DNA of 64,000 nucleotides. Source: Pseudomonas campi (lineage in GTDB: Bacteria; Pseudomonadota; Gammaproteobacteria; Pseudomonadales; Pseudomonadaceae). Each line of letters opens with the position of its first letter. Position 1 is the first letter of the stretch. Below the pieces are notes generated by a model. The model did not search any database, was not told where the DNA came from, and saw nothing but the letters and a program-made list of their open reading frames with translations. Both the position numbers and the translations under genes were made by a program. Shown piece after piece: positions 1-11,341 of this stretch. The stretch is from assembly GCF_013200955.2 (NCBI RefSeq), contig NZ_CP053697.2:2108001-2172000 (forward strand), given 5' to 3'.

Positions 1-531
1 GAGCAGAGCTTTCTCGAGGAATCGCCGCTCTCGCTGTTGCGCTACCGCGATGTCGGCTGGCTGAACGACCTGCGCCTGACCTGGGACAACATCAACTACG
101 GCTGGCAGCGTTGGGTGCTGGGCTATCGCGGTGAGCAGCAGCTGCACCTGCTGCAACGCTGGTTCGGTACCCTCGACTGGCAGCGCCTGGCCCTGGCCCT
201 GGTGGGTGGCGGCGGAGTGTTGCTTGGGCTGGTAGCGCTCTGGCTGTTCAAGCCCTGGCGCCGCGAGCGCGACCCACAGCAACGCCTGCTGCGCGGTTTC
301 GAACGGGCCCTGGCCCGCCATGCCGTGATCCGCCAGCGCGGCGAAGGCATGCGCGCCTTTGCCCATCGCGCGGCGCGGGAACTGCCGGTCCAGGCCGCGG
401 CCATCCAGGCCTTTGCGCGGATCTATGAGGCGCAGCGCTATGCCGGTCAGCCCAGCGCGCCTGACGAGCTGCGTGCAGCGCTGCGCCAGTTGCGTCGTAT
501 GTTGCCCTGGCGCAAAAGCCCAGGCGCTTAG
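1..531 (+). CDS. tgpA: TgpA-like transglutaminase, C-terminal part (partial)
   Basis: The frame is open from the first base, so this is the 3' end of a longer gene. The visible part has a membrane segment around residues 65-82 (LALALVGGGGVLLGLVALWL) and then a basic cytoplasmic tail (RRERDPQQRLLRGFERAL), the layout of the C-terminal DUF4129-like tail of TgpA proteins. TgpA homologues are inner-membrane proteins with several membrane helices and a periplasmic transglutaminase domain; that domain would lie upstream of the window. The assignment rests on the WDNINYGWQRWVLGY segment typical of Pseudomonas TgpA. An apparent internal start at 37 is only a TTG codon within the frame. Confidence 0.75.
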   Translation, partial: EQSFLEESPLSLLRYRDVGWLNDLRLTWDNINYGWQRWVLGYRGEQQLHLLQRWFGTLDWQRLALALVGGGGVLLGLVALWLFKPWRRERDPQQRLLRGFERALARHAVIRQRGEGMRAFAHRAARELPVQAAAIQAFARIYEAQRYAGQPSAPDELRAALRQLRRMLPWRKSPGA

Positions 532-546
532 AGCCTTTTTCGAGCT

Positions 547-599
547 GTAGGGTGCGCCGTGCCGCAGGTTATCCTGGCTGAACACACGCTGCATCCTAC
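547..599. repeat. REP-like inverted repeat
   Basis: GTAGGGTGC at 547-555 is mirrored by GCATCCTAC at 591-599 with one mismatch. Short intergenic palindromes with a GTAGG head are common in Pseudomonas genomes. It lies just behind the stop of the tgpA-like gene and may act as a transcript end or as a REP element. Confidence 0.45.
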
Positions 600-713
600 G
601 CAAGATCCGCGACAAGTGCTTGAGCCAGGCGTGCGACTATTGACCACTTGCTGCTCACAGCAGCAGCGGCAATATGGCCATGGATGGGAGCAGATGCTTT
701 CAGGGAGGGCAGA

Positions 714-1493
714 GTGACGGAATTACTGAACAAGCTGCAGAGTCAGGTGCTGAGCCAGCAGGTGCGGCTGTATGCCTGCTGTGCCCGTTTGCAGGCGCAA
801 ACGGATGACGAGGCGCTGCATGACCTGCGCATCGCCTTGCGCAAGCTGCGCAGCCTGTTGCGCCCGCTGCGCCGGCAGGCGCTCTGCGCACAGCTTGAGC
901 AAGCGGCGGCGGCGCTCGGGGAAAGCAGCGGGCCGCTGCGCGACCTCGAAGTGCTGGCCGGCGAGCTGCAGCGGCTGGGCCATGACCACCTGGCTAGGCA
1001 GCGCCGCACTCACCTGGCGGAGGGCTACGCCCGCTTGCTCGACAGCCTGGCCTTGCAGCGCCTGTTTATCCTCCTCGACGACTGGCCCGACAACTGTCGC
1101 GAGGCCCGGAGCAAGGGTGAGTGGCAGGTGGGCCGCAAGCGCGTACGCAAGTACCTGGCGAACCAGGCGCAACATCTGGCGACGGCTCTGCGCGATCCGG
1201 CCCATGACCGCCATCGCCTGCGCCTGCTGATCAAGCGTCTGCGCTACTGCGCCGAGGCCTATCCACGCCATAGCGACCTCTCGGCCAACTGCCTGAGTGG
1301 CCTGCGCCTGGCCCAGGCCGCGCTGGGCGATTGGCACGATCACCTGCAGTGGCTGGCGCGCCTGCCCAGCGAGCCCGATCTGCAGCCCTGCGCCGCGCTC
1401 TGGCAGCGCCACTTGGATGAAGCCGAGCAAAAAGCAGACCAAGCCTTGCAGGCACTGTGCGAACACTTCCCCGAGGCGTCACAAGCGGACTGA
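714..1493 (+). CDS. CHAD domain protein
   Basis: This 259-residue helical protein carries the two histidine/arginine-rich helices that define CHAD domains: HDLRIALRKLRSLLR near the N-terminus and HRLRLLIKRLRYCAEAY in the second half. CHAD domains bind polyphosphate, and some are found with CYTH triphosphatases, which are absent here. The GTG at 714 is chosen because GGAGG lies at about 704-708 with good spacing; an upstream in-frame start at 648 has no comparable ribosome site. The role in this organism is unknown beyond likely polyphosphate binding. Confidence 0.8.
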   Translation: MTELLNKLQSQVLSQQVRLYACCARLQAQTDDEALHDLRIALRKLRSLLRPLRRQALCAQLEQAAAALGESSGPLRDLEVLAGELQRLGHDHLARQRRTHLAEGYARLLDSLALQRLFILLDDWPDNCREARSKGEWQVGRKRVRKYLANQAQHLATALRDPAHDRHRLRLLIKRLRYCAEAYPRHSDLSANCLSGLRLAQAALGDWHDHLQWLARLPSEPDLQPCAALWQRHLDEAEQKADQALQALCEHFPEASQAD

Positions 1494-1589
1494 CTGGCGG
1501 TAATTTCGCGGCTGAATTGTCTAGAACGCCCCTCCCGCAGCAAGGTGCTTTTCTCCTAAGCTGTTGAGCAGATAACAGGAGATTGCTGC

Positions 1590-2387
1590 ATGACTTTTGC
1601 TGAACTGATCCAGGCGGTGCATAACCGCCCGCAACACGTTGTAGTGCCGCCACTCTGGGGCCAGGGGCGGGCCACGTTCGGTGGCCTGGTCGCGGCGATG
1701 ATCTACGAAGCCATGCGCGCCAAGGTGCCGGCCGGGCGCCCGGTGCGTTCGCTGTCGATCACCTTTGTCGGTCCGCTGCTGATGGGCGAGGCGGTGGCGT
1801 TCGAAGTGGAAGTGCTGCGCGAAGGCAAGGCGGTCAGCCAGGTACTGGGCCGCGCGGTGCAGAACGGTGAAGTAGTGGCCCTGATGCAGGGCAGCTTTGG
1901 TGCCTCGCGCCAGTCGGCAGTCGAGGTTCCCGCCGTGCCCGCGCCCGCGATGAAGCCGGTCGAGGAATGCCAGGAACTGCCGTACATCGCCGGCGTCACC
2001 CCCGAGTTCACCCGTTTCCTGGCCATGCGCTGGGGGCTGGGCGGCATGCCCTTCAGCGGCAACACGTCGCGTGAAATGGGCGGTTGGGTACGCCTGCGCA
2101 GCGATGTGTCCTACGACAAGATCAGCGAAACCCACCTGCTGGCCCTGGTCGATGCCTGGCCGCCGATCCCGCTGTCACACCTGAAGGCGCCGACCCCGGG
2201 CAGCTCGCTGACCTGGACCATCGAGTTCGTCCAGCCGGTGGCCAAGCTGACCACCCACGACTGGTGCCTGTACCGGGCCGAGATCGAGCATGCCCGCGAT
2301 GGCTACGGGCATATCGCCGCCGGCCTGTGGAGCCCCACGGGCGAGCTGCTGGCCCTCAGTCGGCAGACGGTGACGGTGTTCGGCTGA
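1590..2387 (+). CDS. acyl-CoA thioesterase, TesB-like double hotdog
   Basis: The 265-residue protein resembles the acyl-CoA thioesterase II (TesB/YbgC-like double hotdog) group that hydrolyses acyl-CoA to free fatty acid and CoA. The N-terminal hotdog helix and strand ([18 protein letters not shown], then [11 protein letters not shown]) and the second repeat ([42 protein letters not shown]) are recognisable. AGGAG precedes the ATG. The 3' end overlaps the convergent tatD-like gene by 32 bases. Substrate range cannot be read from sequence. Confidence 0.8.
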   Translation: MTFAELIQAVHNRPQHVVVPPLWGQGRATFGGLVAAMIYEAMRAKVPAGRPVRSLSITFVGPLLMGEAVAFEVEVLREGKAVSQVLGRAVQNGEVVALMQGSFGASRQSAVEVPAVPAPAMKPVEECQELPYIAGVTPEFTRFLAMRWGLGGMPFSGNTSREMGGWVRLRSDVSYDKISETHLLALVDAWPPIPLSHLKAPTPGSSLTWTIEFVQPVAKLTTHDWCLYRAEIEHARDGYGHIAAGLWSPTGELLALSRQTVTVFG

Positions 2388-3186
2388 TCAGCGGAAGATC
2401 GAAGAACGCCCGCGCGCTGGCGGTCGTGTGTGCGGCCAGCGCTTCCTGACTTTCGCCTCTGTGCGCGGCGACCTCACGCAACACTTCGCCTAGAAACGCC
2501 GGTTCGTTGTGCCCGCTCTTCGGTTTGGGCCGCAGGCTGCGTGGCAGCAGGAACGGCGCATCGCTTTCCAGCATCAGCCGCCCGGCCGGAATCTCGCGCA
2601 CCAGTGGGTGCAGGTGAGTGCCGCGGCGTTCGTCGCAGATCCAGCCGGTGATGCCGATATGCAGGTCGAGGTCTAGGTAGCCGTACAGCGCGGTTTTCTC
2701 GCCGGTGAAGCAATGCACCACCGCCGCCGGCAGGCGGTCGCGAAACTCGCGGAGGATGGCGATCAGCCGCTCGCTGGCGTCGCGCTCATGGAGGAACACC
2801 GGCAGCTGCAGTTCGACCGCCAAGGCCAGCTGCTCCTCCAGGGCTTTTTCCTGCAGTGAACGAGGGGAGAAGTCGCGGTTGAAATCCAGCCCGCATTCAC
2901 CCACCGCGCGCACCGGCGCTTGCGCCAATAAGGAACGCAACTGGCGGCTGCTGTCGGCGTTCCACTGGCTGGCATCGTGCGGGTGCACGCCGGCGGTGCT
3001 GAACAGCCGTTGGCCAGTGCCGTCCAGTTCCTCGCAGAAGGTCAGGGCCTGTTCGCTCTCTTCCAGGCTGGTGCCGGTCAGGATCAATTGGCAGACGCCA
3101 GCAGCCTGTGCGCGAGCGAGTACTTCGTCACGTTGCCGGGCCAGGCTGGGGTGGGTCAGATTGACGCCGATGTCGATGAGTTGCAT
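2356..3186 (-). CDS. tatD: TatD family metal-dependent hydrolase
   Basis: A 276-residue TIM-barrel metallohydrolase of the TatD DNase family. The family marks are clear: IDIGVNLTH near the N-terminus, [22 protein letters not shown] with the metal-ligand glutamate, [14 protein letters not shown] and [11 protein letters not shown]. TatD proteins are cytoplasmic 3'-5' exonucleases or DNases implicated in DNA damage handling. It is convergent with the thioesterase gene and divergent from the lytic transglycosylase gene, with about 230 bp of AT-richer promoter DNA between them. Confidence 0.9.
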   Translation of the reverse strand: MQLIDIGVNLTHPSLARQRDEVLARAQAAGVCQLILTGTSLEESEQALTFCEELDGTGQRLFSTAGVHPHDASQWNADSSRQLRSLLAQAPVRAVGECGLDFNRDFSPRSLQEKALEEQLALAVELQLPVFLHERDASERLIAILREFRDRLPAAVVHCFTGEKTALYGYLDLDLHIGITGWICDERRGTHLHPLVREIPAGRLMLESDAPFLLPRSLRPKPKSGHNEPAFLGEVLREVAAHRGESQEALAAHTTASARAFFDLPLISRTPSPSAD

Positions 3187-3415
3187 GGTGCTATCTCTAA
3201 ACTGCGTCGGGCAGCATAGCAGAGCAGTGTAATTATCAGAAAACTCAATATTTACATTGGTTTAGCTATGAAATCTAAGGCTGTTTATTCGTTGCGACTG
3301 GCGCCAAGCGGTTGTCTGTGACACTCTCCGCGGCCCCGTTTGTCCGGTTCGGCCGGTTGCTCGGGGCTTGCAGTCGGCCAGGCAGTTGTCACGCCTGGCG
3401 CCACCCGGAGGTCGG

Positions 3416-4840
3416 ATGATCCGAGCGCTGTCGTTCCTGCTCTGTTGCCTGATGCTCCTGGCGCTGCCCGTCCAGGCGCGTCTGGCCAGCTCGCCGGCCG
3501 AGGTGCGTGGCAGTGATCTACCGCTGCGCGACCTGGCCGAGGTGCGCAAGAGTGGCGAGTTGCGCGTGCTGGTCAACCAGAGCCGCAACAGCTCCGGTGA
3601 AGTGAAGGGCCAGGCGATAGGCGTCGAGCGCCATCGCTTGCGGGCCTTTGAGCAATACCTCAATCGCAATGTCCGTGACGGCCGCAATCTGCGCCTGAAG
3701 ATCATCCCGTTGCCCAAGGATCAACTGCTTGCAGCCTTGCAGAAGGGCCAGGGTGATCTGGTCGCACCGGGAGAATTGCTGGCCCCGCATACCGGGCGCA
3801 TGGTCACTGCCAGTGCGCCGATTCGCCGTGATGTGGCGATTGTGGTGGTGGGTAATCGCGGCAATCGTCACTACCGCAAACTCGAAGACATGGCCGGGCG
3901 CAGCCTGGTTCTGCCGGCAGGCAGTGCCGTTGGCGAAGCCCTGCGCGAGGTGAATCAGAGTCTGGCCGAACGCAAGCTACCGCCGATCGTGGTCGAGTGG
4001 GCTGATCCCAGTCTCGCCGTAGAGGACGTGCTGGAGATGGTCCAGGCTGGTATCTACCCCTGGACGGCCGTGGAGCAGCCGATTGCCGAGCGCTGGAGCA
4101 AGGTGTTGCCCAGGCTGCGCATCGAGAGGCATCTGCGGGTGGGGCAGACGGCTGACATGAGCTGGTTCGTGCGCCGCGATGCATTGATGCTGCGCGCCAG
4201 TATCGATCGTTTTCTGGCCAGCTACCGCCAGCCTGCCGATCAGGATGCCACCTTCCAGCGTGTCTACCGCCGCCTGTACAAGGTGCGTAATCCCCTCACG
4301 GGCAATGACCGCCAGCGCCTGGAGAAGGTGCGCCAGGTGTTGCAGAAACACGGCCAGCAGCAGGATCTCGACTGGTTGCGGCTGGCGGCGGTGGCCTACA
4401 AGGAGTCCACCCTCAATCCGGCTGCGCGCGGCGCCTCGGGCGCTACCGGCCTGATGCAGATCACCCCGGGGGCGGCGCGCAGCGTCGGGGTTGGCAATAT
4501 CCAGGCGCTGGACAGCAATGTCCTGGCCGCCACCCGCTACATGGCGCGCATCCGCCGCGAGTTCTTCTCCAGCCGGCAGATCGCCGAGGAAGAGCGCATG
4601 GCTTTTGTCCTGGCCGGCTACAACATGGGCCCGCAACGGGTGCAGAGCTTGCGGGCCGAGGCGCGGCGCCGGGGGCTGGACGCTAATCGCTGGTTCTTCC
4701 AGGTCGAGCGCGTCGCCATGGAGCAGATGGGCATGGGCGTGGTCAGCTACGTGAGCAGCGTGAACAAGTACTACCTGGCTTACGACCGCGAGCGTGATCT
4801 GATCGAGCCGCAAGGGCAGAAAGTGAGCACGCGGAAATGA
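3416..4840 (+). CDS. MltF-like membrane-bound lytic murein transglycosylase
   Basis: A 474-residue exported protein. An N-terminal signal peptide (FLLCCLMLLALPVQA) is followed by a solute-binding-protein-like domain (about residues 40-270; GELRVLVNQSRNSSGEVKGQ) and a C-terminal SLT lysozyme-like domain (AAVAYKESTLNPAARGASGATGLMQITP) containing the catalytic glutamate of YKES. This is the MltF architecture: peptidoglycan cleavage with formation of 1,6-anhydroMurNAc. The ATG at 3416 is preceded by CGGAGG and starts exactly at the signal peptide. Pseudomonas has several paralogues, so the exact member is uncertain. Confidence 0.85.
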   Translation: MIRALSFLLCCLMLLALPVQARLASSPAEVRGSDLPLRDLAEVRKSGELRVLVNQSRNSSGEVKGQAIGVERHRLRAFEQYLNRNVRDGRNLRLKIIPLPKDQLLAALQKGQGDLVAPGELLAPHTGRMVTASAPIRRDVAIVVVGNRGNRHYRKLEDMAGRSLVLPAGSAVGEALREVNQSLAERKLPPIVVEWADPSLAVEDVLEMVQAGIYPWTAVEQPIAERWSKVLPRLRIERHLRVGQTADMSWFVRRDALMLRASIDRFLASYRQPADQDATFQRVYRRLYKVRNPLTGNDRQRLEKVRQVLQKHGQQQDLDWLRLAAVAYKESTLNPAARGASGATGLMQITPGAARSVGVGNIQALDSNVLAATRYMARIRREFFSSRQIAEEERMAFVLAGYNMGPQRVQSLRAEARRRGLDANRWFFQVERVAMEQMGMGVVSYVSSVNKYYLAYDRERDLIEPQGQKVSTRK

Positions 4841-4955
4841 TCTATTTATTCGATTTTAATTAGCGCATATTTGCACTTTTTAAATCGATAAATTCATCTA
4901 ATCTATTGTTCAGCAACCGCTAACTCTCACTTCTCGCACTAAAGGACGCACTGGC

Positions 4956-5390
4956 ATGAATGCACTGATCAAATCCGCTCTCGCCACCCAAGCCGGTTAC
5001 GGCATCACCCTGCTGCGCATCGTCACCGGCCTGACCTTCGCCGCCCACGGCGCACAGAAGCTGTTTGGCTGGTTTGGTGGCTACGGCCTGGACGGCGTGG
5101 CCCAGTGGATGGAAAGCATCGGCATCACCCCTGGCTACCTGATGGCCGCCCTGGCTGGCAGTGCCGAGTTCTTCGGTGGCCTGGCTCTGGTGGTCGGCCT
5201 GCTGGTACGCCCGGCAGCGATCTCCCTGCTGATTGCCATGCTGGTCGCCATCTTCAGCGTGCACTGGGTCAATGGCTTCTTCATGAGCGCCAATGGCTAT
5301 GAGTACGCGATGATCCTGGCGCTGATCAGTGCCACTCTGGTCATCGAAGGGGCCGGCAAGCTGTCGCTGGATCGCCGCATCGCCGGTTGA
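4956..5390 (+). CDS. DoxX family membrane protein
   Basis: A 144-residue protein with four membrane helices and the DoxX signature GITLLRIVTGLTFAAHGAQK followed by LFGWFGGYGLDGVA. DoxX/YphA-type proteins are small inner-membrane proteins, some linked to redox or thiol stress, but most have no defined reaction. The upstream 115 bp is strongly AT-rich and probably carries the promoter; AAAGGA precedes the ATG. An intrinsic terminator follows directly. Confidence 0.85.
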   Translation: MNALIKSALATQAGYGITLLRIVTGLTFAAHGAQKLFGWFGGYGLDGVAQWMESIGITPGYLMAALAGSAEFFGGLALVVGLLVRPAAISLLIAMLVAIFSVHWVNGFFMSANGYEYAMILALISATLVIEGAGKLSLDRRIAG

Positions 5391-5407
5391 GTCCCCCTGC
5401 AATGAAC

Positions 5408-5430
5408 AAGGCCCGCATTTGCGGGCCTTG
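5408..5430. terminator. intrinsic terminator shared by doxX-like gene and lif
   Basis: AAGGCCCGC-ATTT-GCGGGCCTT is a 9-bp perfect stem followed by a T-rich run. It lies between convergent genes and can serve both. Confidence 0.85.
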
Positions 5431-5441
5431 TCGTTTCTGTT

Positions 5442-6476
5442 TCAAGGCGTCTGTTCGCGGGCGCTGGCCAGCTCTTCGGCGGCGGCCAGGCGCAGGCGCT
5501 CCTGATCGTCGAAGCGTTCGGCAGCCAGGCTGTCGATGGCTGCCGCCTTGTCGCTGCTGCTGAGGCCGTTGTTGGCTTCGATAAGCGCCTTCTCCCGGCG
5601 ATAGTCGTTGAGGCGCTGCGCCCATTGCTGGCGTCGCTGGTCGAGCGCCTCCAGGCGTGCGGTGGCTTCGGCACCGACCAGTTGCAGACGCAGCTGCTGG
5701 ATCTGCTGCGGGCTGGCACCTTGCGCCTGCAAGGCTGCCGTCTGTTGGCGCAGCTCGGTCTGCAGCTGCGGCACGATCAGTTCCTGCATGGACTCCGGCA
5801 GGTTATTGCGCAGCTGGTCGAGGGCTGCGGCTTTCTCGTCATCGCTCAGGCTCTGGTCATGGCGGATGGCCAGGCGCTGCAGGGTGAACTGGTTGTAGGC
5901 CTCTTCGTTGCCGAAGAACACCTGATGCGCCTCGGCGCTGAACAGCGAGGCGCGCAAGGCCTGTACGGCCTGCTCGCGCTGGCGCATGGCATCCACGCTG
6001 GCCATCTGCGGCAGGTCCTTTTCCAGCTGTACCAGTTGCTGCTTGTATTGCAGGTACTGTTCAAGCAGGGCCAGCGCCTGTTCACGGGCGGGCATTGCCA
6101 GCTGGCTGGTGATGTAGGCCTGCAAGCGTTTGATACTGTGCTGCAGCGAATCTTCTCCCAGGGCACTGAGGAAGTAGTCGAAGATCCGCCGGATATCCTC
6201 GCTGATCAGCAGATTGCCGGCGCTGTCGACACGGAACTGGCCGTCTACTGTCGTTCCGTCAAAAGAAGAAGGCAGGGCATAGGGCGCATTGTCCTGGGTG
6301 CTGGCCTGCGCAGTTTGCGTGGTGCTGTCGAGAGTCGCCGCTGGCGTGCTGGTGGCGGTGGGCGTTGCAGGCATGTTGACCGGTGCCGGGAGGTCGGCCG
6401 CGGGGTTCAGGTAGAGCGTCAGCGCAATACTGCCTCCGACTACCAGGGGGGCGGCAAATAGCAGTTTTCGATTCAC
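5442..6476 (-). CDS. lifO: lipase-specific foldase (lipase chaperone)
   Basis: A 344-residue periplasmic foldase with an N-terminal membrane anchor ([19 protein letters not shown]), a Pro/Thr/Ala-rich linker (about residues 30-65) and a long helical C-terminal half. The diagnostic Lif motif R-x-x-FDY-x-LSALGE is present at [15 protein letters not shown]. Lif folds its cognate secreted lipase in the periplasm before type II export. It lies 52 bp downstream of lipA, as in family I.1/I.2 lipase operons. The partner gene directly upstream makes the call secure. Confidence 0.95.
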   Translation of the reverse strand: MNRKLLFAAPLVVGGSIALTLYLNPAADLPAPVNMPATPTATSTPAATLDSTTQTAQASTQDNAPYALPSSFDGTTVDGQFRVDSAGNLLISEDIRRIFDYFLSALGEDSLQHSIKRLQAYITSQLAMPAREQALALLEQYLQYKQQLVQLEKDLPQMASVDAMRQREQAVQALRASLFSAEAHQVFFGNEEAYNQFTLQRLAIRHDQSLSDDEKAAALDQLRNNLPESMQELIVPQLQTELRQQTAALQAQGASPQQIQQLRLQLVGAEATARLEALDQRRQQWAQRLNDYRREKALIEANNGLSSSDKAAAIDSLAAERFDDQERLRLAAAEELASAREQTP

Positions 6477-6502
6477 GTCGATACTCGAAGAGGCGAGCCA
6501 AG

Positions 6503-6518
6503 GGGGCCCGAAGGCCCC
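6503..6518 (-). promoter_or_regulatory. intercistronic UUCG hairpin between lipA and lif
   Basis: On the transcribed strand GGGGCC-TTCG-GGCCCC is a perfect 6-bp GC stem closed by a UUCG tetraloop in the 52-bp lipA-lif gap. There is no T-run, so it is not a classical terminator. It could stabilise the upstream lipA message or lower lif expression relative to lipA. Confidence 0.6.
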
Positions 6519-6528
6519 GGCAGGCTGA

Positions 6529-7509
<981 letters not shown>

Positions 7510-7557
7510 TCAGCCAGCCATAGCCATCCTGGGCAGGCACTTCAGCGGAGCTTGAAT

Positions 7558-7575
7558 GGCAGGAAATGTGCCAAG
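7558..7575 (-). promoter_or_regulatory. sigma-54-type promoter of lipA-lif
   Basis: The minus strand reads TGGCACATTTCCTGCC, with GG and GC separated by exactly 10 bases, against the -24/-12 consensus TGGCAC-N5-TTGC. It ends about 88 bp before the lipA start. Sigma-54 control of lipA through the LipQR/CbrAB type of regulator is established in P. aeruginosa and P. alcaligenes, so the match is expected by context. Confidence 0.75.
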
Positions 7576-8016
7576 AAGTTGGAATATTAGAGCGAAGGCT
7601 CTAAACGGCCGTTTGCAAATTAAGGCCACTATTTGATCGACCTTGCCCGCAAACCCCGAGTTGTTACCTGGGGAAACGCCACGTGGGAATTCGTTCGCTC
7701 AGAAGTGGCCGATCAGCTTGTTGCCGACGGCAAAGGTGACTGCCTAACGCCCTGGTAGCGGCGGCCAACGGTCTGCGGGTGCGAGGTAAAAAGGGGGGAA
7801 GTGCTCAAGCGCCCAGGAGAATGTACAACGGCAGCCGCGCTTCCCGGCCTGCATGCGGCTTGACAGAGCGGTGCGAGGATTTTTAGCATCACCCCCATGG
7901 CGCCGATTTAAGAGCAACTTGCGGGGCGCCGCCCGGTTGGGCAAATACCGCTAAAGCGCTGGCCGGTGTCGCCTCTCACCGCAGTCCGGCGGGATTACGA
8001 GGCTGAGACTGTATCC
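7576..8016. other. intergenic region upstream of lipA, no gene seen
   Basis: No convincing reading frame is visible. It includes a short hairpin AGAGCGAAGGCTCT close behind the sigma-54 element, a plausible place for enhancer binding. The rest (7620-8016) shows no feature I can name. Confidence 0.4.
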
Positions 8017-8328
8017 ATGAATTGCCCGCGCCCTCATCTGTATTTTTCCTCCCTGCCGCGTACCGCGGTCAACCGCCATCCGCATGTGCTGCTGGTCGGC
8101 AGCCATCAACCGCGTCTGCTGAAGAGCCTCGAAGGCTGGCCCAAGCATTGGCCGGGAGCGCGTAATTTCCTGATCAAGTTTGCCTCGCCAGACGCCGAAG
8201 CACTGGCGCAGTTACCCAGCAACGGCTTCGATCTGGTGGTGGTCGGTGGCGAGGTGCAACCGGTGAATGCCGAGCTGATCGAACAACTGGTACGGGTCGC
8301 CCGCCAAGGGCTGATCAGCCTGTGCTGA
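8017..8328 (+). CDS. conserved small protein, function unknown
   Basis: A 103-residue soluble protein (HPHVLLVGSHQPRLLKSLE, then FDLVVVGGEVQPVNAELIEQ). The alternating hydrophobic strands resemble half of a Rossmann or receiver-like fold, but no catalytic motif is visible. The ATG at 8017 is favoured over an upstream in-frame start at 7966 because the extra residues look non-coding. It runs convergent to greB, with only three bases between the stops. Confidence 0.6.
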   Translation: MNCPRPHLYFSSLPRTAVNRHPHVLLVGSHQPRLLKSLEGWPKHWPGARNFLIKFASPDAEALAQLPSNGFDLVVVGGEVQPVNAELIEQLVRVARQGLISLC

Positions 8329-8331
8329 GCC

Positions 8332-8829
8332 CTAGGGATACTCGATCGCGGTAATGTAGAAGGTCTGCTCGCCGCCCGGTGCCTGTACCCGTACTTCGGC
8401 GTCGAGTGCCTTGCCAACCAGGGCCCGTGCCAGCGGCGAGTCGATGCTGATCAGTCCCTGCTTGAGGTCCAGTTCGTCCGGGCCGACGATGCGATAGCGG
8501 GTCTCTTCGCCATTGTCATTTTCCAGGGTCACCCAGGCGCCGAAGTAGACCTTGTTCGGGTCGGCAGGACGACTGTCGACCACCTTGAGGCTTTCCAGGC
8601 GCTTGGTCAGGAAGCGCACGCGGCTGTCGATTTCCCGCAGCATCTTCTTGCCGTAGGTGTATTCGGCGTTTTCCGAACGGTCGCCCTGGGCCGCCGCCTC
8701 GCTGACCGACTGGGTCACCTGCGGACGACGCACATGCCAAAGCTCGTGCAGTTCCGCACGCAGGCGTGCTTCACCTTGCGGGGTAATCAGGGCAGTGCCG
8801 GCGGTGCGCGGCGGACGGTAACGGCTCAT
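8332..8829 (-). CDS. greB: transcript cleavage factor GreB
   Basis: A 165-residue Gre factor. The N-terminal coiled coil includes the acidic tip region ([20 protein letters not shown]), whose paired acidic residues stimulate RNA polymerase to cleave backtracked RNA. The C-terminal FKBP-like half carries the [10 protein letters not shown] and [13 protein letters not shown] motifs. The GreB rather than GreA assignment rests on [17 protein letters not shown], typical of GreB. It starts 7 bp after the ABC permease gene and is probably co-transcribed with it. Confidence 0.9.
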   Translation of the reverse strand: MSRYRPPRTAGTALITPQGEARLRAELHELWHVRRPQVTQSVSEAAAQGDRSENAEYTYGKKMLREIDSRVRFLTKRLESLKVVDSRPADPNKVYFGAWVTLENDNGEETRYRIVGPDELDLKQGLISIDSPLARALVGKALDAEVRVQAPGGEQTFYITAIEYP

Positions 8830-8836
8830 GTAACTC

Positions 8837-11341
8837 TCACGTATCGCGTAGGACGGCCAAAGGGCTGACATTGAGGGCGCGGCGGGTGCCGAGTACCCCG
8901 GCAGTCCCCACCAGCAGGGCGCCAATCAACGGCAATAGCAGCAGCCAGGCATGCGGCTGCCAGGGTAGATCGAGGACGAAGCGGTACAGCAGCAGGCTTA
9001 CCAGTTCGCAGCCAAGTGCGGCCAGCACACCGCTGGTGGCGCCGAGCAGGGCGAACTCGGTGCGCCGCGCGGCGATAAGCAGGCGGCGCTCGGCGCCCAG
9101 GGCGCGGAGCAGGGCGCCTTGGCGGATGCGTTCATCCAGGGTGGATTGCAGGCCGGCGAACAGCACGGTCAGGCCCGCCGCCAGGACGAACAGCAAGACG
9201 TACTCCACGGCCAGGGTGACCTGGGCCAGGATGCTGCGCAGTTGCGCCAGTAGCGCCTCGACCTGCAGCAGGGTGGCCGCCGGAAAGGCTCGCGCCAACT
9301 CCACCAGTTGCTGCTCGCTGTTGGGCGGCAGGTAGAAGCTGGTCAGGTAGGTGGCGGGCAGATCCTGCAGGGTGCCGGGCTCGAAGATCATGTAGAAGTT
9401 CGGCTGGAAGCTGTCCCATTCAACCTTGCGCAGGCTGCTGACGCGGGCCTGGCGTTGCAGGCCGCCGACATCGAAGGTGAGCAGGTCGCCGAGCTGCAGC
9501 TGCAGGCTTTCGGCCAACTCGGACTCCACCGAGACGCCCGGCACTGCCCCGGCCCCGCCAGTCGTCCACCACTGCCCTTCGACCAGCTCGTTGCCGCTCG
9601 GCAGTTCAGCCGACCAGGTCAGGCTCAGGTCACGTCTTACCGCGCGGTCGCCGGTGCTGTCCTTGCTGACGATCTGCTTGACCGCCGCGCCGTTGATCTC
9701 GGTCAGGCGCCCGGCAATTATTGGATAGAGCGGAGCAGGCTGCGGCGAGATCTCGGCCAAGCGCGCGGCGAAGGCCTCCTTTTCTGCCGGCAGCACGTTG
9801 AGGGCGAAGTGATTGGGGGCCTGTTCGGGTAACTGGTCCTGCCAGGTATCCAGCAACTCGCCGCGCAGCAGGGCGATCAGTGCCATGGCCAGGAGGATCA
9901 GGCCGAATGCCAGTGCCTGCCCCGCGGCGGCCAGCGGGTAACGCAGCAACTGGCCCAGGCCCAGGCGCCAGGGCAATGAGGCACGCGCCAGCAACCGGCG
10001 CAGGCTACGCAGCGTGAGCAGCAACAGGCCGCCCAGCAGCAGGGTGGTGAGCAAGCCGCCACCGAGCAGGGCCAGGGTCAGTTTCAGATCCAGGCTCAGG
10101 CGCCACATGATCAGGCCCAGGGCCAGCAGTGCTGCACCATAGACCAGCCAGGAACTCGGTGGCACCGGCAGCAGGTCGCGGCGCAGTACCCGTAATGGCG
10201 GCACGCGCCCCAGCGCTGCCAGCGGCGGCAGGGCAAAACCGGCCAATGCCACCAGACCGATGGCCATGCCGGCCAGGGCGGGCAGGGCGCCGCCAGGCGG
10301 CACACCGGCCGGCAGCAGGCCCGCGAGCAGCTTGAACAGGATCAGCTGGCCAGCCCAGCCGAGCACTGCGCCAGCGATGCATGCCAGCAGACCGAGCAGC
10401 GCCAGTTGCAGGGCGAACAGGCTCAGGGCTTCGCGACGCGACAAGCCCAGGCAGCGCAACAGTGCGCTGCTGTCGAAGCGCCGGGCCGCGAAGCGGGCCG
10501 CCGACAAGGCTACCGCGACCCCGGCAAGCAGCACGGCAGCCAGGCTGGCCAGGTTCAGATAACGTTCGGCGCGGCCCAGTGCGCCACCGATCTGGCGGTT
10601 GCCGGAGCGCGCATCCTCAATGCTCTGGTGCGCCGCAAGGCCTGCTTGCAAGCCATCCTGGTAGCGCTGCAGGGCTTGCTCATCGCCGCGCCACAATTCG
10701 CGGTAGCGCACCCGGCTGCCGGGCTGCACAACGCCGGTGGCGGGCAGATCGTCCAGATGCATCAGTACCCGCGGGGTGAGGCTGTAGAAATCACCGGCGC
10801 GATCCGGTTCGTAGGTCAGTACGCGGGTCAGGCGCAGGGGCAGGTTGCCGACCTCTATCGATTGCCCGATCTTCAGGTCCAGCGCGGCAAAAAGTCGGGC
10901 CTCCGCCCAGGCTTCGCCGGGCCCCGGTCCTGTGCCGGGCTGTTCGGGTTGATAGGGCGCCGCTGCGCTTTTCAGCTCGCCGCGCAGCGGATAGCCGGCG
11001 CTGGCGGCCTTGACGCTGGCCAGCTGGATACCCTGATCGGTGGCGATCACGCTGGAGAATTCGACCACCTGCGCATGGTCCAGGCCCAGTTGGCGGCCTG
11101 CTTCGATCTGTTCCGACGTAGCCGGCGCACTGCCGGAGAGCAACAGATCGGCACCGAGGAACTCGGTGGCACGCAACAGCATGGCGCCATTCAGGCGCGC
11201 GCTGAAGTAACCGATGGCAGTGCTGGAGGCCACGGCGATCAGCAGGGCGAAGAACAGCACGCGCAGCTCGCCGGAACGGGCATCGCGCAGTAACTGGCGC
11301 AAGGCCAGGGCGAACAGGCGTGACAGCGGCAGGGCGCGCAT
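8837..11341 (-). CDS. ABC transporter permease, FtsX-like (YbbP type)
   Basis: An 834-residue permease with the YbbP topology: one N-terminal membrane helix after [20 protein letters not shown], a large periplasmic domain, FtsX-type membrane blocks ([20 protein letters not shown] and a central multi-helix block), a second periplasmic domain and three C-terminal helices. Such permeases pair with a small ATPase and act in export or lipoprotein and envelope handling rather than import. The start ATG at 11341 overlaps the ATPase stop (ATGA). The substrate is unknown; adjacency to the tesA esterase is conserved in many gammaproteobacteria. Confidence 0.85.
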   Translation of the reverse strand: MRALPLSRLFALALRQLLRDARSGELRVLFFALLIAVASSTAIGYFSARLNGAMLLRATEFLGADLLLSGSAPATSEQIEAGRQLGLDHAQVVEFSSVIATDQGIQLASVKAASAGYPLRGELKSAAAPYQPEQPGTGPGPGEAWAEARLFAALDLKIGQSIEVGNLPLRLTRVLTYEPDRAGDFYSLTPRVLMHLDDLPATGVVQPGSRVRYRELWRGDEQALQRYQDGLQAGLAAHQSIEDARSGNRQIGGALGRAERYLNLASLAAVLLAGVAVALSAARFAARRFDSSALLRCLGLSRREALSLFALQLALLGLLACIAGAVLGWAGQLILFKLLAGLLPAGVPPGGALPALAGMAIGLVALAGFALPPLAALGRVPPLRVLRRDLLPVPPSSWLVYGAALLALGLIMWRLSLDLKLTLALLGGGLLTTLLLGGLLLLTLRSLRRLLARASLPWRLGLGQLLRYPLAAAGQALAFGLILLAMALIALLRGELLDTWQDQLPEQAPNHFALNVLPAEKEAFAARLAEISPQPAPLYPIIAGRLTEINGAAVKQIVSKDSTGDRAVRRDLSLTWSAELPSGNELVEGQWWTTGGAGAVPGVSVESELAESLQLQLGDLLTFDVGGLQRQARVSSLRKVEWDSFQPNFYMIFEPGTLQDLPATYLTSFYLPPNSEQQLVELARAFPAATLLQVEALLAQLRSILAQVTLAVEYVLLFVLAAGLTVLFAGLQSTLDERIRQGALLRALGAERRLLIAARRTEFALLGATSGVLAALGCELVSLLLYRFVLDLPWQPHAWLLLLPLIGALLVGTAGVLGTRRALNVSPLAVLRDT